Source: Epiperipatus broadwayi
Taxonomy: Eukaryota; Onychophora; Udeonychophora; Euonychophora; Peripatidae
Length of the DNA: 64,000 nucleotides
Direction: 5' to 3'
Assembly (NCBI GenBank): GCA_028023455.1
Contig: JAQFVV010006245.1
Span: forward strand, 6,135,276-6,199,275
Shown here: piece after piece, positions 12,611 to 27,600 of the stretch
Position numbering within the stretch: the first letter of the stretch is position 1
Layout of the letters: each line of letters opens with the position of its first letter
Translations under genes and position numbers: made by a program
The notes under the pieces: model-generated
Told to the model about the DNA's origin: nothing
The model's database searches: none
The model's input: only the letters and a program-made list of their open reading frames with translations

Positions 12611-15600
12611 GTAATTATATGGATATATTTGTTTGTTTGTACTTCAACATATTTGTTTATTAATATTATGTTATATTAAAAACTGCTGATGGTATAGTTA
12701 GAAAAATAAATCTAATTTAATCTTTTTTTTTGTTCATCATTTTCATTTAACTAAACATACTTATAAACTTCAATAAAGAATAAAAGAAAGTAAAAAAAAA
12801 ACAAAACCCTATTATTATATAAGTTTTTGTGCTAGCTGAATACCTGGTATCTTAAAGGAAAATAACATTTTATTTTGAAATTAAAAAAGAAAATGTGTCA
12901 GTTATTGGTATTATTTGTATTCATGAAAGTTAGTTAAAATATTTATCTAAAAATTAGTCTATCTATAGTAAGTGTGTATATGTGTGTGGGGAAGGTGCTT
13001 TGTTAATAATTGTTATATTCTTAACTATATTTAGCAAAGTATCCATGAAAGCATATAATTTTGGTGCAATTTATTGTGCTGGAATTTCTGCACTGACAGT
13101 GAAGTAACTGGATGAAGCCATAATATTACAAAAATTAAAGAATAGAATTTAATACAATTTGTAATATGAGAATGCATAAAAATAAAAGTTTTGTCTAAAA
13201 TTTCAAGTTTGTTAAAATTATACAATTTCAAATGAAATGAATAAACTGGAAATGGAATTTAGTAATTTATTACAACAGAATGAATGAATAAAATTTTTAT
13301 GTTATGGTTCAAATTAAATACAAAATTAATAATTTTACCAAAGAAAGAAATATATTGTTTGCAATTTGCATAATTAAAGTAATTATCCATAAGCCTTCTT
13401 ATTGTTGCCAATTTCCAATGCATTCAAAAATCTTTAAAAATCCTCTTAAGATTTTCTTTACTTTATAGCTGATCTCCAAATATCATAGAACCATTATAAT
13501 AATTACACTTATATTTAAAAAGAAAATATTTATTTTTTTAAGAATTATTTACTTGTTAAATTATATTGTATTACTGTGTGTATTTAATTTTATTGAAAGT
13601 TATCATTGAAGAAAAATCCATCTATTTATGAATTTATTATTTTGTTTGTTCTTAAGAAAAGCAAAATTATATTGAGATTTGAAGGGGGAAGAATTTTTTA
13701 AAAAAGATGTTTCTAGATAGACATAACGTATATATGAATATAAGAATGACTATGAAATCAGATGGAATAGTATATAATGAAATAACAGAATATCTAGTAA
13801 TAAACTGGAATATAAAAACAGCACGAGTGAACTAATATCCAGTGTCTAATGTAAGATGAATAAATATGTATTAAATAGGCATAAAAAAGAATTGTTAAAG
13901 TTAAGTTTATTAATTAGCTTTATCGTAGATATTTCTGGTTTGTACAATTTTTTACATGCTTTTGATTGCATATTCTTATCAATATCTATTTGAAATAAGA
14001 TGGTATCATTATAAAATATATGTAATAAAAAATTATCAAAGAAAAGGAGTTATCATCTGTTAAATCTTTCTTTCTAAGAATAATTCTTAAATCTTAATCA
14101 AATTAAATGTCATTAATTTATATTAGTGAATATGATTTAGTTTTTTTAAAAAAATATATTATATTTAATGAGTCATATAGTTATTTATGAAGGTTAAAAT
14201 TTTGAAGTGATTTTAAACAATTTATATCTTAATGTTTCTTTCACAATTAAAACATTAATGAATTATCTCCACTTGTTTACATTTTCATGGTTTTAGAAAA
14301 TCTGAGATATCATAATTAGATACAATCTTTATTACTTTCCTTCTTCTAACAAAAATCTTTCATAATCTTATTGTTCATTCTTTTTTTACATTCATTGTCT
14401 TATCTATTTATTCTATTTGTTTTTAGTTTTTTTTCCTAATAAAGTTTTATTAGCATCTGAATTTCACTTGTAGAAGAGAGAGAGAGATAATTATCCTTTA
14501 CAAGTACTATTAGCTATTACAAATTCTAATAGCAATTTTTGCAATATCATTCTCAGATGAATGGCAGTAAAAAATATAGATATTCTTTCTTTCAAAAGTG
14601 GCTTAATTTTAAGTTCTTTTAGGTCAAATTGGGTCAGACAGATTATTTTCAATACAGTAGACATAAAGAATAAAATATAAATGAAATATAACTTTCATAA
14701 AGAATCTTATACCAGTTTGAATATCAATTGCAAACAAGATATATGTATCCAATTTAACAATCAGTATTGGGTCAACAAACCAAATCACTTTCTGCTTGTG
14801 GGAATTTGTATTACCAAAATTTTAGTATATCTTGTATAGAAGACTTACTCTGAAAAGAAGTGGAAAGTTATAAATGTTACATTAGTGAATAAGTTGAGAT
14901 ACATTGAACTGACTTTGTAGAGTAAATGAGTATGCCTCTCATCTAGAAATAATTCAAAATATGAGAAGCTGGTGTAGGATTTTTATTAGATAGGAAAAGG
15001 GTTCAGTGATACAATATAAATTCATCAATGGGTGAATGATGGCAATTAAATTCAAAACAAGCCTGTTTTACATCAAAACATATAAATGAGACTTTGCACT
15101 CCACAGCTAATTCCATCATTATCAAGTAAATACTTATTTAACAAGTCATCTAAATATATATTAAAGTGAACAGAAGATAGACAACATCATTGCCTTACAT
15201 GTTTTCTTATATATATATATTGTAACCGGTTGGCTTACATGGCATGCAACAACATAGTTGTGTGTGTGCACATATATATATAAAATAAAGGAAAAGTAGA
15301 AATAAACATAGACATAAATTTTTGTAGATATTTTTCTACATTCACTGGGAATAAGAATAATAAATAAAAGATTAAATAACTGAATTTAAACAAGAATTTT
15401 ATTATAAATTAAAACATTTAAAAAGGTCTAATAAATCTTGTTGTGTCCCCAACTATGACTGGATGACCAGCAACAAATATACAATAAAACTTGACAAAAT
15501 AACAACACATATATTTAGCAATAATAATTTATTAACAATTTGGAAAAATATTTACTATACTGATCTTTAACACTAATATAAAGTCTGCATTTGAGTGGGT

Positions 15601-18600
15601 TAATTCACTGGTTAATTACTGAATAGCAAATACTGTTTATACAATTAAGGAAAAGCTATTAATTAACTTTACCTTCACTACATCTATAGGCTTTATAACA
15701 CATCCTCTAAGAACCTCTTGAGGCATTCAAAATAATAATAAGACTGAGACAGTCTGTTAAAAATACTAGTTGGCTTAGTGACCTACAGGAGCTGAGATCC
15801 TTGGACTGAAATCCTCTGATGATGATCTTCACTGATCTTCAACTCGTGGACACACTAACAGTAGTAGTTACCACCAAAAAAGCAAGCAGTCATTTTTCTC
15901 TGCTTTTTATGTCATCTCTTCTTTTGTTTTTCTTATCTTTTCTGGAGTAAATTCTTTGGCTTTAATCAGTTCGTATTATTTAGAGTTTGTTATCATACAA
16001 TCAAATTCCTTAGCTTTTTAATTATACAATTAATTACTCTCTTAGAAATTCATTTCCATATATGGTACTGTTTTTTAGGTCTATAATATTAATTAATCCT
16101 AAGAATTTATTTTCATATCTGTAAGGTATAGGAATATCTATAGGAATTCATTTCCATATAAGGTAATTTATAAAGTCTATTTCATTAATTAATATATACA
16201 TGTAACTATTTTTTTTTTTATATGTCAAAGCAACTACCAGGAAGCAAACTCGCAACAAATCAATTTATAAATTTCAGTTTATAAATTTGTATAACTATAA
16301 TAATCGAGTTTATCAGGTAGTAGAAAGTCACAGACAAATAACTATTATGAAAATCTGCTTTGGATGTGAAATATTAATATTTCTTACAAAATATTTATTA
16401 TTAAAATTGACTGAAAGATATGCACTGATATAAATATTGAATATTTTTTCTATTTTTATAGGAGAAAACACTTAATTTATTATGCTGACTGAACATTTAT
16501 GTTTATAATTATTATTGAGAGGACTTTATAAATTTGTCTACATTGAAGTCTTTTTTTATTATCTAAATTTAGTCATTCACATAATAAAAAAATAATGAAA
16601 AACTAATTCTATAAATGATTGTATACATAAATATTGCATATGATTGAATCATCCACAATCTTGATTTAATATAGAACTATTTGTTAATCAAAATATAAAC
16701 TATTTTGAGATTTGATAGTTTTGAAAAACATTAACATTTAGACTAATATTTGTTTATTAAATAACACAGTGTGTTCAGTGGAGAATTTATTTTAATTAAA
16801 TATGAATTGAATAAAACTTTAGATAATTGTTTATTTATTACTTTATTTTTATTCTTTAGTTTGGGACTATGTTTATCCTCAGATATTTTGTCATTTCTTT
16901 TGCGAACAAATATAATGACTTTATTAAAATTCTTTTGATTCTGTAAAATAGATGGAAAAATCATCTAATATGTAATTGGCAGCCGAATTAGTTTAAATGA
17001 GCTTTTTCTAAAAAAAAAAAAAAATGTGTTTAATTAAAATTATTTGCAACAGTGATATGATTTTTTAAAATTTATTGTAACATATTATTAGCATTAGTGA
17101 AACAATCATCATTTTGTGAAATTTACTTTATACTGTTTTTTTAATACACATACAAACTTAATTTATTTTTTCTGTTAAGAAATACATAATTTATCAATAA
17201 ATACATTTATAATAATAATGTAAAATTGAAAGCATTTATTTTTGTTTAGAGAGAACTTTATCCCCCAACAAGTTCATGGCAGGTAAGTTATTATTTTCCT
17301 TTTACTTATTCATTTGTTTTGTATTCAAATTACAAATCATTATCACCATCATTTTCTTTCATATTTGATCCAGTGATAGTTTCTCTTCTACATCATTCCA
17401 GTAAACTTCCTTATTTCATCTATCTTTTTCATGTGAAATCTTTTTAGATCTTTTATAATCTCTGTACACAATTTAAGACTTCACTTGGCTATCTATTATC
17501 ATCATCAACAGTATTCTGTCAAATGAACAGGTCCATAGAATAGTCACATTATCAATTCATTCATTTTTCCATTCCATTCTCTTCATTGTGCAGCTCTTTA
17601 ATTTCATGTAACTCTTCCTATCTCTTACATCATCCAACAATGCCAATCTTGTGTCCTTTGTTCTTACTTCCATTCACTATTCACTCCAAAATGCCTTTCA
17701 TTAAACTATAATTTCTTCTTAATATATGTTTAATCCAGTTTCTCTTTTTTCCTCTGATTTTCTTAATCATTCTTTTTTCATTTACTCTTTTCAAAACTTC
17801 TTCATTTGTTATTTTATTTATCCAATTGATTTTTTCCATTCTTCTCTATGTCCACATCTCAAAGGCTGTTCCTAATTATATTACTCTTTGCCCATGTTTC
17901 ACAACTATACATTAGTACACTCCACACATAGCATTTGATTAATCACCTTCTTAATTCTCTCTTTAAAGGTTCTCAAAATATTTTCTTTCTCTTAATAAAT
18001 ATCTTTTTTGTCAATGCTATTCTTTTTTCATCTTCCATCCTCACTCAACCAACTATCCAAATATTTAAATCCCTTTACCTATTGAACTATTCTCTCTATC
18101 CATAAACACTTAGTCTTCTCAACATTAATTTTTCATTTCATATTACATACATTCTTCTTCCAATTTATCCAACATATTCTGAAGACACTTATCATCCTGA
18201 GCTATAAGAGCTATATCATCTGCAAATCTTATGCATTGTATTATTCTACCTTCGAACATTTGCTCCTCCAAGCATTTAAATAATTATTTATTATGTCTTC
18301 TAAATAAATATTAAATAGAATAGGTGATTTACTGCATCTTTGCCTAAATCCATTTTCTATATTTCCTTCATCAGTCTCATTATTCCCCAATTTAATTCTT
18401 ATTCTTTGTCTAAGATTCATATTCCAAATCAATCTTCTCTTCCATAATACTCCTTTATCTACTATCATAGCTTTTAAAAACATATTCAGTTCAGCTTTAT
18501 TTACCTTTCTTAATTCTTTCAATGTTAGATACTTATTTGTTTTTTGTATCCATACATTTTGATCTTTTTTCTTTGCATTTCTTTCTGTTAAGCACTGATT

Positions 18601-21600
18601 TATGTATAAGGATAAAAGATATTTATTAAAAAGCTTACTTTGTAACCACATAAACATATTTCTTTTTAATATTGAACTATTTCTACTGAAGGCTTCCATC
18701 CACATTTAATTTATTATGTTTCAATCTATAAAATAATCAGAGCAAGTTATTTATAGTTTTCAATGTCTAATTGATTACGACCAATTTTTATTTTTTTTCT
18801 TATGTGAAAAACCATTGAATAATATTTTATCTTTGATCTTTAGCTTTACTTTTGTCTAATATAATATTTTTTTGGAATTGAAGCATTATTTGTGAAAATA
18901 ACTGCATCATCTGCAAGATTGAGAAAACTTATATATATTCTCATAGTTTCCTATTTCAATCCACAAAATATTTTTCATAAAACTGTTGTAAAACATTTTA
19001 AAGAGATGAAATCATCCTTTTATAGTTTTTATCAGTGATAATATTTTTAGTATCACCATATATTCCAATCATGCTATTGGATTTTGATAAATATTCTTCA
19101 AAATTTGACAATATTTTTGGTCTATATTTAGATGTTCCAAAGCTTTAATCACATTAGAAATACTTAGATAATCAGATATCTTTTTTTTGTAATTTATAAA
19201 TCCAAAGCATAATGGTAAACCATACTTATTGTTCTTTTCTATAACTTTTCTTGAAATCCAGTTTGTTCTTTCAGTTGGTTTTAAGTCTGAAGTTCACAAT
19301 AGTTTTTAATATCTTCACTTTCTTAAATATGATTAGTTTAATCTTTAAATTTAGTATGTATCTTTGCCAACAATTTTTCTATTTCTTTGCTTGATTCTTT
19401 TAAAATTTCTATAGGAATTCCATAATTTTCTACAATTTTTTCATTCTTCATAGAGTTAATTGCATATTTCACTTTTTCATTTAAAAGGCTTGGAATTTTA
19501 AAAGATATCATAATTTTAAAGCTATTTTTTTTCTTTTTCTTTAGTATTTCACATATTTCAGAATATCATTCTTCATTTTAGTAATAGCACCATATTTTCT
19601 TGTTATTCCTGAAACAATTTTCCTTTCAATTTTAAGATATTGTTTTATATTTCACAACCTTGTAACTTCTGTAGCTTTCCTTGACAATTATTGGTTATTT
19701 TTTAGTTTTATATCTTCATTAATTCTTTTTCATAACTATTTTAAAGAATTCGGGTATTTAGTTAATAAAATCAGCAAAACTGATTTAGTTATAAATGAAT
19801 CATTAATTTTTTTTTTTTTGTCATATAATGCCTTAATTGAAAATATTCTGGTGAATTGATGTTTTTTTCTACTAGTTATTTGCACACCTGATTTTAATAG
19901 AGATATCATTTCTTTTCATATTGAATTCATTTAAACCTAAGCCATAATTAAAGTCTGTTACTATTTTAAAACGATTAGTGAATTTTATTTTAAATTCAAT
20001 GAAATATTTAACAACTATTAATACTCTATAGCTTTTTATTATGACATATCTTACAGCGCATTAATCAATGGAGCTCATCCTGTGTTGAATCTATCAAATA
20101 TATACATATATTCTGTTAATCAAAATATGTTTTCATGTTTATTTCAGCTTTGGATTTTTTTTTTTTAAAATTATAATATATTTTCATTTCCCACAAATTT
20201 TACAAATTTCTGTCTTTTATTTCTGTCTTCATATCCAAATTTACCGACAACAGTTATCTATTCATTTCAAAAGCATCAATTTATATAAAAATCATTTACT
20301 TTTTATTCAAAATAAAAATTTGTTGAGACATAAATCTGAATAAACTGCCTTTGATATTTACATTAAGTGGAATAACTAGTTTTGCAATTCAATCTGATTT
20401 AACATCAATTTTTAAAAGGTTGTTTTTACATTTTTTATTTATAATGAATCTTATTCCATTTATGCTTCCAATATTTCATTTTTTACATCAATTGCCTTTT
20501 CACCTTTTTCTTTTAATTTTATAAAGTCTGAATATGTCCCATTCTTTTTTTGTTTGAAAATAATTTCCAGTTGATTATTATTGATTACCATTTTAAGTTA
20601 TAGCTTGTTTATCTTTGGAATCTATTACTTAAGTCGCCTGTTACTGCCTTCATTGATAACTTTATAGGCATCACAAATAAAGATGATAATTTATTTAGTT
20701 TGTCATATAAAAGAGTATCATTATTCACACCCTCAAATCTCACATTGGATTATAAGCTCTCAGATATAAGAAAGGAATCCCAGAATTGCTTTCATAATCT
20801 TAAGCTCGAAAGTAAAAATGAATAAATTTATTACATTGGATTATGCTGTTTAAGAACAGCTTTCCATGTTCATTTATTATATGAATAATAACATAGTAAT
20901 AACATTTATAAGATAAAAATGTATTAATATTAGAAAATTTGCCTTGCTTAGTTTTTTTTAAGACCTTTTAGTTATAGAAAATTTCCATTGCAGTTATATC
21001 TTTTTGTTCACGTCCTCATTATTTCACATACTCTTGCTGTTTTACATATGTATTCTTGGGCTGTGATTCTCTTTATATATTTATGAATTTTTAATATGTA
21101 TAATCTAGATGATTATATATTTATAGAGAGCTGATGAATGTATTCATAGATGCCTGTATAAATTCTTCATTGTGCTGCTAATCTTTTTATTTAAACTATT
21201 CAGTGGCTTATGATTTCCTTATGAACATTATTTTAAAACTCTGAATTATTTAGAAGTGTCAAGTGACTGCGTTGCATATCATGTCATATTTGTATGTTCT
21301 CCACCTGAAAACAAGCTGAGTAACTAGACAATAAAATGTTGCAACCAAACAATAACACTTGTTCATCATTGTTGGTTGGTTATATTTGCATGCTATTATC
21401 TTAAGATAATTTCCTTTAATATTTCAAATTTAGAGCTGCACTGAATTCTTTACATCATTAGGATGCATATCTATATACATGTACATTTATTAAAGTTATT
21501 TTATATGGCAATATTTGATGGAAAAATCAATTTATCTGTTGTAGGACATGTGTTTCTGTCAATAAACCAAATACCATTAGCTCCTCAGGAGAGCAGTTGA

Positions 21601-24600
21601 GATCTCATCCAATATGAAACTCAATTTCTACTTAAGTACCCTTATAATATTCAATTAGATATTAAACTTTAAATGTGAATTTTAGTACTAATTTAACTGA
21701 AGCCTTTTTGTATTGGCTTAATGTTAAGTTAATAAGACAGAATTTGTAATCAATTCATTTTTAAATAACCTTGTTTTCATATAAACATTTAAATATATAA
21801 GTATTAATTAATTAAGCACCAAATAAACATATAATATACTAACATTATTTTACTTACAATCTGTATAGAAATTTATAATCTTTTTATATAGCAATGTTTG
21901 ATGAAGACATATTTAAATATTTATTTGGAAGCAAGTGTATTTTCAAAGCTTGATTATAAGCTCCACTTCAATTAATATTAAGCTGATAATAAGAAAACTT
22001 TACTTAAATTACTGTTAAAATGTACATTCAAATTTTAATATAAAATTGAATATTATGAATGTGCTTTAATAGAAATGAAATTGTTGTGTTTGATGTGATT
22101 TCAACTAGTTTTCTGAGCAGCTGATGATATTAGATTTATTGACAGAAATGTATATCCTGCAAGAGATTAGTTGATTTTTCATTTACCATATAAAAAGAAT
22201 AATTTCTATAAATTTTTGTAGAGAGCGTATGTAAAATGATGTTAATGTACTACATATTTATGTCATGTTTAATTAATTAATATATACATTTCAAAATTTT
22301 ATGCATGTGCATATTGTGGGATTTCATTTTCATTATCTTTGTTTATTAATGTTATTTTATGGTAAAAATATTCATGATAATAATATTAAAACTTTTATTT
22401 AATTTAACCTTTTCTGAACTTATAAGGATATTCATCTAATTAAAATAAATTTATTCAATAGTTTCAGCAAGGAATAAAATAAATAAAAATGTGTAAGTTC
22501 TTGTACTAGCCGAATAATTTTATTTTCGAAGAAAATAATGAAATTAAAAAAAAAGTTTGATTGTTTTGAGTTTTTATTTTGAATCAATTAAAACTAAAGA
22601 CACAAAACTTCATCTTGTTTTCAATATTTATGTAAACTGATGATTTTACTATTCTTGACAGTTCAGAGTATTCTTAATGTTTTGAATGTAACTTTGATTT
22701 AATAATTAATAATCAAAAAATTCAGATGGTTAACAGTCAATGATGGAACAAAAATTTTTGACAACCTTGGCTTGGATGATTATTAGCTGGAGAATGTGGA
22801 TCTGTTGAAATATGTTGGTACCTGTTTTGGTGGGATAACAGATTTAGTGTTGAAATGCCATACAATCTCCAATATGCTATTGATTCATTTAACAAGTTAA
22901 AAGGTAGAGGATTTCATCAAAGAGATATAATTGATTTAAATTAGCTATATATATGACTGTTATTCGATCAAATTTATTGTATAGATGTGAGACACATATT
23001 TCTTATTCATATTATACAAAGGCTGGAAACAATTGGAGGATATCTCATAATATTGTGAATATATATGTAAGAAAATGTAACTATTTGGTATGTTCTTTCA
23101 TTTGATGGATTTGATATTGGATTGAGCATGTGAATTGAATGTAAAATAACTGACTTGTTAAAGTTGTATTTTATGGTTTGAGTGAAATAGAATATATATA
23201 TATATATATATATTGTAGAGATTATCTCAAATATTCTCCAAAGAGGTGGAATATTTATTCTTTGGAAAGATATAGCTGAGAATAGAATACATTGGAGAAT
23301 TATAATTTGGCAAAATTAGTTAAAGTATTTAAAAAACTAAAATTTGTTGCAAAAGTAGCCAAAAGACTGCATCATAAGATCTATCTATCTACATTGTAGC
23401 CATTGCTAAAGTGCAAGCTACATGACTAAAATAATAACAGAGTGGCTAAATTTAGTTAACTAGTTTGCAACAATAATTTTTTTTAAAAGCAGAAAGATAA
23501 TATTGAAAAAAAAAATTATTAGATTAAGTAGACAAGTTAAGTTGAGAAAAGAAAAAATGTTTTTATATTTTTCTTCATTATCATCATCATTACCATTATC
23601 AATCCATTGCAAGATAAAGGTCTCTCCAAGTTTAATCCATCTTCTTCGATCTCTAGCCTCTCTTCTCCACATCATCCCTGCACACTTTCTTATTTCATTC
23701 ATCCATCTCACATGTGGTCTTTTTCTGGAATCCCGTTTAAGATTTCAATTGTCCATCATGTCCAGCCCAACTCCACTTCAGTCTTTTAATTTTTTAAACA
23801 ATGTCAATAATACCTATTTGTTCTCTTACCCATATATTGGGTTTTCGATCTCTTCTTGTTACTCTAACATGCATCTCTCCATATTTCTTTGAGTGGTCTG
23901 AAGTCTCTGTATTGATTTTCTATTAAGTGTCAAAGTCTCAGATTCATAAATAAGAACTTGTAAAACATATTTATTAAAAACCTTCCTTTTCAAACAAATA
24001 GACATATTTCCTTTTAGTATTAAGTTATTTCTATCAAAAGAAGTGCAACCAAGTTTAATTCTATGATTAATTTCATCCATCATATTTCCATCTGTAGTAA
24101 TAATCTGACTAAAGTATTTGTACTTGTTAACTTCTTCTAACTCATCATAATCAATCTTTATTTTCATCTTTGAGAAAATCCATTGAACATTACTTTAGTT
24201 TTTTTAACATTTATTTTTAGTCTTACTTTTTTATTTTCATCTGATAACTTTGCAACATTTCCTGAAGTTCTAAAGCATTGTTTGCAAAACAATTACATCA
24301 TCTGCAAAATCCAAATGACTTAAATAATCTTCATTTACTTTTACTCCTTTAGTTTCCCATTTTAATCCACAAAATACTTCTTGTAGCACTGCTGCAAAAT
24401 TTTTTAGAGATATGGAGTTTGATGTTGCATTTTTATAAATATTCTTCAGAATATGACAATATCCTGGGTCTAAACTTTGATGATCCAATGCTTTAATCAC
24501 TGAAGTAATGCTTATAGAATTAAATGCCTTTTCATAATCTACAAATCCAAAGCATAATGGCAACTCATATTCATTTGTCCTTTCTATAACTTCTCTCAAT

Positions 24601-27600
24601 ACTTGGATATGATCTACTGTACTAAAATCACTTTTAAATCCAGCTTGTTCTCTTGGTTGGTTGAAGTCCAATATTCTCTGTAGATGAGTTGTAATTATCT
24701 TAGTAAAAATTTTGTATTAAAACTGATAAAAGGCTGATAGGTCTGTAATTTCTAATATCTTTTTTATCATCTTTTTAAAATATTAACATTAATACTGCAT
24801 TCTTTCAATCATTTGGTACATCTTTATCATTTAGACATTTGGTAAATAACTTTGCCAAAATTCTTTTTATTTCTTCACCTGCTTCTTTTGATATATCGAT
24901 TATAATTCGATCATTACCTGGAATTCTTCCTTTCTTCATAGATTTAATTGTATGTCTCACTTCTTCATTTAAAATTCTGGGCAATTCAGAAGATATAATA
25001 GATGTAGGAGGTACTTGTTCTTTATTACTATATAATTCTTGATAGAAGTCTTCTACCCATTTCATGATGCCATCTCTCTTTTTAGTAATAGTTTCATCTT
25101 ACTATATAATTCTTGATAAAATTCTTCTACCCATTTCATGATGTCATCTCTTTTTTTAGTAATAGTTCCATCTTTTTTTCTTATTGCAGATATAAGTTTC
25201 CCACCAATATCAAAATGTTGTTTTATACTCTTGAGACTTTTATTCTCTTCTACAGCCTTCCTTGCTCGTTTACAATTATATTTTCGTATATTATTATCAA
25301 CTCTTTTTATATCATTTTACAAAATTCGAGATATTCAATCCTTTTTAATGCATCACTTTTATATATCTTCATATTCCTTCTTTTCTTCATTAATTCTTTA
25401 GTCTCAGTAGAAATTTTATTGCTCAATTGCTGCTTTGTTCTACCAGCTTTTTTGTTGCAGTTTTTAAAAGTGTATCAGTTATTTTCTTATTAATTTTGTT
25501 CAAATCTGAATCATGTTCAAAATTTACTAATAACTGAAACTGATTTGCAAGTTCTAATGTAAATTCATTGGAATGTTTCTGAAGATTAGGAATATCAACT
25601 GTAAATATTGTTTTTCTTAGTAATTTCTGTCTCTCTAGTTTCACATTAACACATATCTTATATCTTACTAATCGATGATCACTTCCTGTGTTGAATTTAT
25701 TATGAACATTACAATCTTGAAAATATATATTTTCTGTTAGTCGAAATATAATCCAATTCTGCTGTACCTTCATATGGATGTTTCTATGTCTATTTTCTCT
25801 AAACATTTTTTCAAAAAAAGAATATAAAGTTTTTTTTTTTCTGCAAACTCCACAAATCTATGTCATCTCATTTCTATTATCATAATCAAATTAACTTACA
25901 GCACTTCCATCTTTCATTTGTTTACCAATTCTAGCATTAAAGTCTCCCGTAACAATCTTAAAATATTGTTTAGTCTGATCAAAAGCCTTTTGTACATCCA
26001 TATAAAAATCTTCTACCACTTCATCATTATGAGAACTTGTTGGGGCATAAACGTGAGTTATATGCATTTGATATCTACTCCATCATTATGAAAAGTTGTT
26101 GGGCTATAAACCTGAATTATCTGCATTTGGTATCTGCTATTAAGTTGAATAACTAATCTTGCCACTCTATCTGATACACCATCAATTTCCACAATGTTGT
26201 TCTTACACTTTTTATTTATAATGAATCCTACTCCACTTGTACTTCCAATATTTGTGCCTTTGTAATAGAGTACACGCTCACTTTTTAAATCAATTATCTC
26301 TCCACCTTTCCTTCTAACTCCACAAAGTCCAATAATGTCCCCATTTAATATAAAACAGTTCTTCCAATTCTTGCAACTTTCCTTCGCTTGGAAATGATCT
26401 GTAGTTGTACGTACCTAAATAAAAAATCATCATCAAATGGCAGCCTGGATTCACAATCAGGATATTCTCAGCACCCTCTGCCTTCAGCCACCTATCACTG
26501 CCTTGGCTGGTGACTTTCCAGCCTCCTGGGAATAAGGGCCATGATTAATTTTTGTCTGCCATGATTGTATATATCTATTAGAAAATTTTTTTTATTCGCA
26601 CACACTTTCATTTTACCTTATCAGGCAATTGAGAAGAAAGACTATGGGTGTTTCTTGCTCTTAAACTCAGAGGTAAAAATCAAATAAATTTACCATACTA
26701 GCTAATGCTTGTTGATGAGCAAACTTTCCATGTATGTATATTACATGAATAATCACATAGTAATAACAGCTGCAATAATAAGAACATGGAGTGGACATTA
26801 GGAAATTTGCCCTGCTCGGTTTCTTTAAAACCTCCAAGAGGAATCAAAGAGTCTCCTTTCAGTTAATAGCAAACTTCTTGATTATAATCTTTTTTTTTTT
26901 TTAATCTTTAGAAAAAGTTTTATTTGTACAAAGAAAGGAAAACAAGAGAATTTTTTTGAAACAATAGTTCCTTACATTTTCTCAGGTTTAAAGTATAATT
27001 TAAAAAATAAAAATGAAAAGAGTTAATCAAGTTTGTTTTGTTAGTTTTATAGAATATTATATAATTATTTAATAAATAAACAATTTTCACATGAGTATGT
27101 AGATAATAAATGGCAATAAAATTAAGTATAAATACAATATTTAAAAATATAGTTAAAGTGTAAATTAAAAAAAAAAGATTGTATAAAATTATCTAGAGAA
27201 ACCTAATTGGATTAAGTAGTTTATAAATTTTATCTTATTCGGATTAATTTGTATTACTTTAATGAAATAAACTAACGAAAATTAAAAGCAGAGATAAGAT
27301 AAAGGGTGGGGCAGACTCAACTTAAACAATGCCTCTGTTTACATTCACTCAAGCTTGTAGTCTCTGTAAAATATATGTGTGATTGCTTTCCAGCAAACTT
27401 CAAGCTATTGATTCAGCAGACTCTGTGAGATGAATAAAACCTAATGTTGTAAAGTTTTAATGGAGAAGCATTGCTGAATTCCAGGGTGTATGCCCATCAG
27501 TCCAGACTTAATGTAATTTCTAGTTTGTTATCCAAAGATCATCCATCAAAAGCCTGAGATGTGACTGAACCTAACCTGCCATTGTTAAGTATTGTTTATC

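Larger units (their letters stand above)
12611..17249 (+). other. PET100 intron (4.6 kb)
   Basis: The intron runs from GTAATT to TTTAG. It carries an RTE-type endonuclease fragment (14880-15180), a TA-repeat near 15211-15221 and a solo gypsy LTR (15442-16200), all listed separately. The rest is AT-rich without a supported gene. Confidence 0.75.

Noticed and set aside
13680-13860. Short frame with KSDGIVYNEITEYLVIN-like text
   Set aside because: Possibly retroelement-derived but no defined family motif; not enough to annotate.
23503-23892. 129-codon + strand frame
   Set aside because: It is the antisense shadow of the RTE element's C-terminal tail.
25113-25493. 126-codon + strand frame with hydrophobic residues
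   Set aside because: Antisense of the RTE linker region; apparent hydrophobicity comes from T-rich codons.
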